In this document: positions 9,401 through 11,065 of the stretch, piece after piece
Layout: every line of letters starts with the position of its first letter
How positions within the stretch are numbered: position 1 is the stretch's first letter
NCBI GenBank assembly: GCA_947476855.1
Contig: CANJSR010000137.1
Coordinates: forward strand, 1 to 11,065
Reading direction: 5' to 3'
Length of the DNA stretch: 11,065 nt
DNA from: Acetobacteraceae bacterium
GTDB lineage: Bacteria; Pseudomonadota; Alphaproteobacteria; Acetobacterales; Acetobacteraceae
Notes under the pieces: model-generated
What the model was told of the DNA's origin: nothing
Database searches by the model: none
Seen by the model: the letters and a program-made list of their open reading frames with translations, nothing else
Position numbers and translations under genes: made by a program

Positions 9401-11065
9401 TGATCCCCGTCCCGCGCACCACCGCCAGCACTCGGTCGCCATCCCGCAGCGCGTCGGCCAGGCGCTTCAGGACGACGATGCCCACGCCTTCACCTGGCGC
9501 GAAGCCGTCGGCGGAGTCATCGAAGGTGGCGCAGCGCCCGTTCGGCGACGCCATGCCAGCATCGGACAGATAGAAGAAGATCGGCGGCGACAGCAGATTG
9601 CACGACACCCCGGCCGCGAGCGCCATGTCCGTCTCTCCGGTCCGCAGGCTCTGGCAGGCCAGATGCAGCGCCACGAGGGAGGAGGAGCAGCCGGTATCCA
9701 CCGGAAAGGTCGGCCCCTTCAGGTTCAGGAAATAGGACAACCGCGCCGACAGGATCGCCATGGACCCGCCAAGCGTCTGGAGGCTGGGGGAGGCTGGCGC
9801 GGCGTAGGAATTAGCGGAGGCGCCGACGAACACACCGCAGCGCAGGCCGTCCAATTGGGCCGGGGTCGCGCCAGCGTTCTCCAGCGCATGCCAGGATTCT
9901 TCCAATAGCAGGCGCTGCTGCGGGTCCATCGCCTCGGCCTCCGCGGGGGAGATGGCGAAGAACAGGGGGTCGAAGCGGTCGTGGTCTTCCAGCGTCGCGG
10001 CCCAGCGCGCATAGGACTTGCCGGGCTGGCCGCGTTCGGCGGCGTAGTACGGCGCCATGTCGAAGCGGTCGATCTCCCGCACGGCCGAATGGCCCGCGAG
10101 GATATTGCGCCAGAACGCCTCCACATTCGGCGCGTCGGGGAAGCGGCCGGCCATCCCGATGATGGCAATGGACTGGTCGGGCGCCTCGATTGGTCTGGGC
10201 TGTTCTTCCGGTGCGCGGATGACAGGGGCCGGCTCGGGCGGGGCGCGGTCCTCCAGCTCCGCGACGGGGGCTGCTTTCACACGCGCCTCGGGGAAACTGG
10301 CGGCGATGTGATCCGCCAGCGCGCGGACGGTCGCGAAGTTGTACAAGTCCGTCGAGCGCAACGTGATCCCAGCGGTCCGGTTGATGTCCTCGGCGATCTG
10401 CGGGGCGACGATCGAGTCCACGCCCAGGTCCCCGAACGGCGTCTCCGCGTCGATCGCATCCGCCGGCAGATCGAGGCCAGCGGCGACACGGTCGCGGACC
10501 AGGGCTTCGAAATCACCGATCACGGGCCTGGCCTCGGCGCGGAGCGCGGGCATCTGCACCGCCATGTCCGCGACCGCGCCCTGGCGTTCCGCGAGCAGCA
10601 CGACCTGCGGACTGCCGGCGACATCGGGGAAGCCCGGCGCGGGGGACGCCACGACATGGGCAAACCCGGCGGCCAGCAGGTTTCGCCGCCAGCCCGGCAC
10701 ATCGAGCAGCGGGCTATGCGGCAGCCGCCGCGCCGGATCGGCCGCGCGCCACCAGCCATCCAGCAGGCCGAAGGTCAGGGTGGCGAAGTCCTCGGCCACC
10801 GTCATCTCGTTGATCAGCAGCAGCCCGCCCGGCCGCAGCAGGCTCGCGATATGCGCAAGCGTTTCCTGGATATCGCGGGTTGCGTGCAGGACGTTGGTGG
10901 CGACGACGACGTCGAAGCCGCCTGGCTCGAACCCCTGGCTGGCCGGGTCCTTCTCGATATCCAGGACGGCGAAGCGCATGCGGGGGTCGGTGTAGCGAGC
11001 GCGGGCGTGCCGCACGAAGCCAGCCGAGACATCAGTGTAGTGGTATTCCAGGTCCGGCCGGTCCC
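429..11065 (-). CDS. trans-AT type I modular polyketide synthase (C-terminal part; start lies beyond the right edge)
   Basis: A cytosolic multidomain enzyme that extends an ACP-bound polyketide by decarboxylative condensation and modifies each unit. The frame has no stop from the window edge to TGA at 429-431 and encodes about 3544 visible residues. The order seen is partial cMT (to residue 144), ACP1 (163-244), KS1 (281-696), linker, DH1 (828-1090), KR1 (1101-1550), ACP2 (1578-1657), KS2 (1721-2148), linker, DH2 (2287-2535), KR2 (2546-2943), cMT (2987-3342), ACP3 (3361-3437) and a tail to 3528. All three ACPs keep the phosphopantetheine Ser, and both KSs keep Cys-His-His. No acyltransferase, enoylreductase or thioesterase is present. 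Each KS is followed only by a short linker, so malonyl units must come from a separate AT, as in trans-AT systems. The GTG at 11013 is not a start, because methyltransferase sequence continues upstream of it. The family call is secure. The product cannot be named from this fragment. Confidence 0.95.
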   Translation of the reverse strand, partial: DRPDLEYHYTDVSAGFVRHARARYTDPRMRFAVLDIEKDPASQGFEPGGFDVVVATNVLHATRDIQETLAHIASLLRPGGLLLINEMTVAEDFATLTFGLLDGWWRAADPARRLPHSPLLDVPGWRRNLLAAGFAHVVASPAPGFPDVAGSPQVVLLAERQGAVADMAVQMPALRAEARPVIGDFEALVRDRVAAGLDLPADAIDAETPFGDLGVDSIVAPQIAEDINRTAGITLRSTDLYNFATVRALADHIAASFPEARVKAAPVAELEDRAPPEPAPVIRAPEEQPRPIEAPDQSIAIIGMAGRFPDAPNVEAFWRNILAGHSAVREIDRFDMAPYYAAERGQPGKSYARWAATLEDHDRFDPLFFAISPAEAEAMDPQQRLLLEESWHALENAGATPAQLDGLRCGVFVGASANSYAAPASPSLQTLGGSMAILSARLSYFLNLKGPTFPVDTGCSSSLVALHLACQSLRTGETDMALAAGVSCNLLSPPIFFYLSDAGMASPNGRCATFDDSADGFAPGEGVGIVVLKRLADALRDGDRVLAVVRGTGINQDGKTSGLTAPSATSQTELEREVYRRSDIDPRNIGLIEAHGTGTRLGDPIEVAALTDAFASFTPDKGFCAIGSVKTNIGHAMAAAGIAGLVKAVQAVRHGVLPPTLHFTTPNRHIDFANSPFVVNTTARPWTSDRPRMAAVSSFGFSGTNAHVVIEQSPPVRTEPASPGPFLFVLSGRTEAAVGRRIDDLLTWLRAHPEAPTADIAYTLVARRTHFRHRRAFVAGSVAELTAALAGGSVSAPADLAAMARRYIAGEALDFTSMRGNLIDLPGYPFERERFWNPVDATPALAHGPAPAVAQTLAEATAGLLAPWLTRDHVINGRRLLPGAAFLELARAAALGGDGPSVIRDVVWSAPVDATEGDPRVTITVEPEGGAFRCVLRSPGAEHAFGVMARGAASTVPPLDITAISARCGTSLAGTAVYDTAHEHGFAYGPGFRVVQQVRIGREEALAWLVPPVGVDGAWVLDPGLLDGVFQTAACIGLSDPTAMHAAFVPFALGSFTSHAPLLGPCVVHARVTARGPGLIVFDIDVADPNGTMLATCRGLQARALSAPAEVGTVMMTPVWRPLPIGGTASGQALLIGASDDLFGRLRPLLPGRRLIQVRAGSAFQRQTADCFSIDPTSADDHRRLLAEASPGAGAAMALLWDLDTEAPVAAASLASAVAAMDPETGSRSVFLAAQAALLAPEAGVIRLLHATRSGPTQSAVAGLARTVGLESSRLRCVAVGMDRIDPAAIAAELCATQDEPSVTYRDGTRLTQVLEPWSAADPSPALAPGQTVVITGGAGAIGLAIAHHLARTMQPRLILLGRSALTPGIERALAAIEAEGADVLYLGADVTSGASLRAALEKARRRFGPIHGVIHAAGVLRDGRITQTDGAGFDAVLAPKLLGAVTLDHLTQQDPLAFFALFSSTAAAFGSAGQAAYAAGNGFLDGFAAWRTTQQRPGRSVSIAWPLWESGGMAPPPEVAAELERRMGMTPMPDMAAMAVLDAALAGGPAGVVALHGRTAALRAFVGDSGPSTPVTAATAPVGGAAACVPDSADLRPQVETYLKSVLSEVTRLAESRIEADERFEAYGVDSMMIVRMNTRLEQDLGDLPKTLFFEYQTVSDLAACLIQSHPGVVARRFAPAVPVPAEPVSYKVFDIPGSAAIHGAASAANTAESMQPPAEQGAFNPRPVPAADNDAIAIIGMSGIYPMASDLDQFWRNLAAGRDCIVEIPADRWPLDGFYDPDRERPETSYSKWGGFIDGVGMFDPRFFNISPREADALDPQARKFLEVAWATMEDAGLTRETLFRGDPDPAQRLAGVFVGVMYGDYQLFGAEEAVRGNLIAPNAAYWNVANRVSHFLDLHGPSMAVDTACSSSLTAVHMACLALRAGDCSIAFAGGVNLTVHPGKHWILSKSGFASSDGRCRSFGEGGDGYVPGEGVGAVLLKPLARALADGDRIHAVIRSSALNHGGRTNGYTVPNPVAQGSLISAALRRGGVDPASIGYVEAHGTGTSLGDPVEIAGLARAFAGVEPGVCPIGSVKSNIGHLESAAGIAALTKVVLQLRHEALVPSLHASALNPNLNLATTPFRVQQDLTPWPRRADRVRRAGISSFGAGGANGHLVIEEAPDLPPEPMAPVEPLIVPLSAATAEALAEQATRLADWLAGQGDDLDFPAVVRTLQVGREAMRHRWAVRVSTPDALIAALRAFVAGQGAADPALADWTSGGRMDWDAVAPGPRRPLSLPTYAFARRPCWVTVTPRGTPMRAVALDVASVIPLACDPVSPDVADHRLGGQVMLAGAFLLEAVRAQATPLLRQDVAGMADIRFLRPVTPDMGAELVIEPDHRFAIRVGPLDHVTGRLLRDAPDDARADADLPSIAARCQQAIDQAAIYGALASGGAEYGSAYRLLDTVWRGDGEALGELMPVPDREGWPPGVLDAAFQLSFALATSAGGLAPFTIDRLTVSGALAEATHVVGIRREAGPGFLQLDLCLTDASGRVLLAVDGFLAKAASPRAEASATVPLRLLRPVWTKTGIEPSPIPVGQTAIIGHAADDGLADRLRDAAGGRQGDPQSADHVWYLGGWRSALWETEAVSALAALVRDLSARPTPPTLTVVVSHANSVMTETPDPVAAAVAAFAKSVGREHPDLRVRVIDADPGVDAADLWRVPSDAPDLAWRAGEAWTRALGETTLPEAASPWRKGGVYLIAGGAGGIGLALASHLVQSAQARVVLLGRRPADAALRTRIAQIGGEVLYLSADVTDANAVATAVGVAQARFGAINGAFHLALAMHDARAVTLTEADIRSVMAPKTEGTRNLMAALADQALDFLMLFSSSNAHTTNPGQSAYAAASAAQDAIGLGPAPWPVKIIDWGFWGEVGRVATDAYRASLARIGVYPISTREGMETVERMLAAPLRQIVPLRISDAVAAALGVVSAGASGTPASGTPASVTEAVARAVAPRARAGLPMLERATGAFTAIDAYAADLLLLAWQELGALREPGGHLSPDGLERLGIQPRFRRLVAAQSDMLVRACFLIPDGAGWIVGEPVRQPASSRRAALAERRAGWIADQPDVAPYLDLLDTCSAALPEVLRGQVDANDVLFPGGSPARVEPIYRGNQVVDHFQAIVAEAAAAAVSVRLGSSRSEIRILEIGAGTGGTTAFVLPALTAHAARVRYVFSDIGRFFLDAAGKRFAEYPFLSTALLDIENPPAAQGFEPNSFDIVIAANVLHATRDIRATLGHVRSLLRPGGVLLVNEATMRQDFNTMTFGLTRGWWAFEDTGRRIDHAPLLRTGTWLSELAHQGFRGAHVLAGGEGALQTVIAAEGDGAAPVVARPTVQPKPAADRRIEDILRDTVAKSLRLRPEEVDPETSFAEFGADSIISVDLVREINAALGIELKTTALFNYATVRALAGYIETEFAAQLGVAREEAAGKGSRIRERSERLREIIRKRRESMGQPMPAEPVVAEPERRPDPRPKEQPQDDNAALLQVLRRLQAGEIGVTQALVEAGE
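440..444 (-). promoter_or_regulatory. Shine-Dalgarno site of the SDR gene
   Basis: GGAGG on the minus strand, seven bases upstream of the ATG at 432 and inside the last codons of the PKS. It is a strong, well-spaced ribosome-binding site and supports that ATG. Confidence 0.8.
705..935 (-). other. PKS domain: acyl carrier protein ACP3
   Basis: Residues 3361-3437, with FGADSIISVD placing the modified Ser at residue 3397 (codon 825-827). It is the last carrier domain of this protein and holds the product of the KS2 module. No thioesterase or reductase follows, so the chain must pass to another enzyme. Confidence 0.9.
990..2057 (-). other. PKS domain: complete C-methyltransferase of the KS2 module
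   Basis: Residues 2987-3342. A helical N-terminal lobe is followed by the SAM loop ILEIGAGTGG (3167-3176), YVFSDIG (3194-3200), NVLHATRD (3245-3252) and LLRPGGVLLVNE (3263-3274). His3248 and Glu3274 match the conserved catalytic pair. It should alpha-methylate the chain on ACP3 before ketoreduction. The position between KR and ACP is typical of trans-AT modules; cis-AT modules place cMT between DH and ER/KR. Confidence 0.93.
2116..2145 (-). repeat. two 15-bp direct repeats in the KR2-cMT linker
   Basis: Plus-strand copies GCCGGAGTCCCGCTC (2116-2130) and GCCGGTGTCCCGCTC (2131-2145) differ at one base. They encode a doubled SGTPA in the flexible linker (residues 2958-2967). The frame is kept. 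This is most simply a slippage duplication with no functional meaning. Confidence 0.85.
2187..3380 (-). other. PKS domain: ketoreductase KR2
   Basis: Residues 2546-2943. The NADPH loop is AGGAGGIG (2728-2735). Lys2830 and FSSS (2852-2855) are present, as is Tyr2867 in PGQSAYAAASAAQDA. Asp2812 in AMHD fills the B-type position. Ser2871 stands where many KRs have Asn (Tyr+4); KRs of the PGQSxYAA type that precede a cMT in trans-AT systems often lack Asn there, so I expect it to be active. The closing IDWGFWGEVGRVA segment fits that subgroup. Confidence 0.87.
3411..4157 (-). other. PKS domain: dehydratase-like DH2 with degenerate motifs
   Basis: Residues 2287-2535. His2311 and Gly2315 of HxxxGxxxxP are kept, but the Pro is Ala2320. 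The YGPxF motif reads YGSAY (2423-2427). The third motif, VLDAAFQ, is intact with Asp2459xxxGln2463. The His/Asp pair could still dehydrate, but loss of the Pro and of the second motif is also seen in dehydratase-fold domains that are inactive or shift double bonds. I cannot decide between weak dehydratase, double-bond isomerase and silent domain. Confidence 0.75.
4188..4562 (-). other. PKS post-KS2 linker; no acyltransferase
   Basis: Residues 2152-2276, ending LSLPTYAFARRPCW. It is the same adaptor type as after KS1, again with no GHSxG and too short for an AT. Confidence 0.85.
4572..5855 (-). other. PKS domain: ketosynthase KS2
   Basis: Residues 1721-2148, starting AIAIIGMSGIYP. Cys1896 lies in VDTACSSSL, His2031 in EAHGTGT and His2069 in KSNIGHLESAAG, so it is a complete elongating triad. 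The run GVMYGDYQLFG, SFGEGGDGYVPGEG and NHGGRTNGYTVPNP is characteristic of KSs from trans-AT assembly lines. It takes the chain from ACP2, expected to be alpha,beta-unsaturated, and extends it on ACP3. Confidence 0.95.
6045..6284 (-). other. PKS domain: acyl carrier protein ACP2
   Basis: Residues 1578-1657, with AYGVDSMMIVRMN placing the modified Ser at residue 1616 (codon 6168-6170), followed by KTLFFEYQTVSDLA. This C-terminal signature is common in trans-AT ACPs and differs from ACP1 and ACP3. I see no Trp flag of beta-branching ACPs after the Ser. A roughly 60-residue Ala/Pro-rich linker leads to KS2. Confidence 0.9.
6366..7715 (-). other. PKS domain: ketoreductase KR1 (B-type signature)
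   Basis: Residues 1101-1550. A structural half begins TPVWRPL. The catalytic half has TGGAGAIG (1320-1327) for NADPH, Lys1425, FSS (1447-1449), Tyr1462 and Asn1466. The Asp of the LDD region is kept in GVLRD (Asp1407), and there is no Trp eight residues before Tyr1462. This is the B-type pattern, predicting a D-configured hydroxyl and, after DH1, probably an E alkene. The stereochemistry is inference from known KR motifs. Confidence 0.9.
7746..8534 (-). other. PKS domain: dehydratase DH1 (motifs intact)
   Basis: Residues 828-1090. The first motif is His857-VIN-Gly861-RRLL-Pro866, a full HxxxGxxxxP. AYGPGF (971-976) supplies the YGPxF motif, and LLDGVFQ carries Asp1011xxxGln1015. The His/Asp catalytic pair is therefore present, and the domain should dehydrate the beta-hydroxyl made by KR1 to an alkene. 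The extreme N-terminal strand (usual HPLL) is not obvious, and only 36 residues separate the linker Trp820 from the catalytic His. Confidence 0.88.
8556..8918 (-). other. PKS post-KS1 linker; no acyltransferase
   Basis: Residues 700-820, about 120 residues ending in DLPGYPFERERFW. This is the adaptor and post-AT wrap segment that remains in trans-AT synthases. A cis-AT would need about 300 more residues with GHSxG, and neither is present. Confidence 0.85.
8928..10175 (-). other. PKS domain: ketosynthase KS1
   Basis: Residues 281-696, beginning SIAIIGMAGRFP and ending SSFGFSGTNAHVVIE. The catalytic triad is intact: Cys443 in VDTGCSSSL, His579 in EAHGTGT and His619 in KTNIGHAMAAAG. It accepts the chain from ACP1 and condenses it with a malonyl unit on ACP2. 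DTGC instead of DTAC, and GHAM instead of GHLE, set it apart from KS2. With the substrate expected from the upstream cMT, it should accept an alpha-methylated chain. Confidence 0.95.
10284..10529 (-). other. PKS domain: acyl carrier protein ACP1
   Basis: Residues 163-244. The motif LGVDSI places the phosphopantetheine-bearing Ser at residue 201 (codon 10413-10415). The domain ends the upstream, methylating module and presents the chain to KS1. Its C-terminal half closely resembles ACP3, which also follows a cMT. A roughly 35-residue Pro/Glu/Ala-rich flexible linker separates it from KS1. Confidence 0.9.
10584..11065 (-). other. PKS domain: C-methyltransferase (C-terminal half) of the upstream module
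   Basis: Covers 16 codons at the edge plus residues 1-144. The first visible codons read LEYHYTDVSAGF, the post-motif-I strand of PKS methyltransferases. NVLHATRD (41-48) follows, then LLRPGGLLLINE (59-70). His44 and Glu70 match the conserved His/Glu pair of polyketide C-methyltransferases. The domain transfers a methyl from S-adenosylmethionine to the alpha carbon of the beta-ketoacyl chain on the adjacent ACP. The SAM-binding GxGxG loop lies beyond the window, so completeness cannot be checked. Confidence 0.85.

Noticed and set aside
11013..11015. GTG as a possible start of the PKS
   Set aside because: The 16 codons upstream to the edge stay open and encode the LEYHYTDVSAGF strand of a methyltransferase, so this Val is internal.

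Overview
The window lies inside a very GC-rich bacterial polyketide cluster. GC is roughly 70% by eye, with G/C-biased third positions, gap-free coding, and a GGAGG Shine-Dalgarno before an overlapping start. I read it as a high-GC bacterium, plausibly a proteobacterium. The assignment to a group is a guess from composition and PKS architecture, and no marker gene is present.

Everything reads on the minus strand. Almost the whole window (11065 down to 429) is one giant open reading frame, the C-terminal about 3544 residues of a modular type I polyketide synthase. It is open at the right edge, so its N-terminus lies outside. The domain order is: ...partial C-methyltransferase (cMT)-ACP1 | KS1-DH1-KR1-ACP2 | KS2-DH2-KR2-cMT-ACP3-tail. 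Neither KS is followed by an acyltransferase; each has only a linker of about 120 residues ending in a Pro-x-Tyr-x-Phe...Trp type segment. The missing ATs and the KR-cMT-ACP order are the hallmarks of a trans-AT PKS, in which a separate AT loads malonyl units. There is no thioesterase. The protein ends in a basic helical tail and a short leucine-rich segment that looks like a docking element, so the chain is probably handed to another protein.

The PKS stop overlaps the ATG of a second gene by ATGA (429-432). That gene encodes an NADP-type short-chain dehydrogenase/reductase of the 2,4-dienoyl-CoA reductase-like branch and is cut by the left edge after 144 codons.

By colinearity, the visible modules would add an alpha-methylated unit (upstream module), an alkene (module KS1) and an alpha-methylated unit with a beta-hydroxyl or second alkene (module KS2). 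If DH2 works, the ACP3-bound product is a 2-methyl-2,4-dienoyl thioester. That is the type of substrate a dienoyl-CoA-reductase-like enzyme would recognise, so the coupled SDR may act in trans on the chain. This link is inference. DH2 has two degenerate motifs, so a beta-hydroxy product is also possible.

Residue numbers for the PKS count from the Val codon (GTG) at 11013-11015 as residue 1; 16 further in-frame codons lie between it and the window edge. No intergenic region over 300 bases exists, and I see no RNA gene, terminator, insertion sequence or CRISPR.
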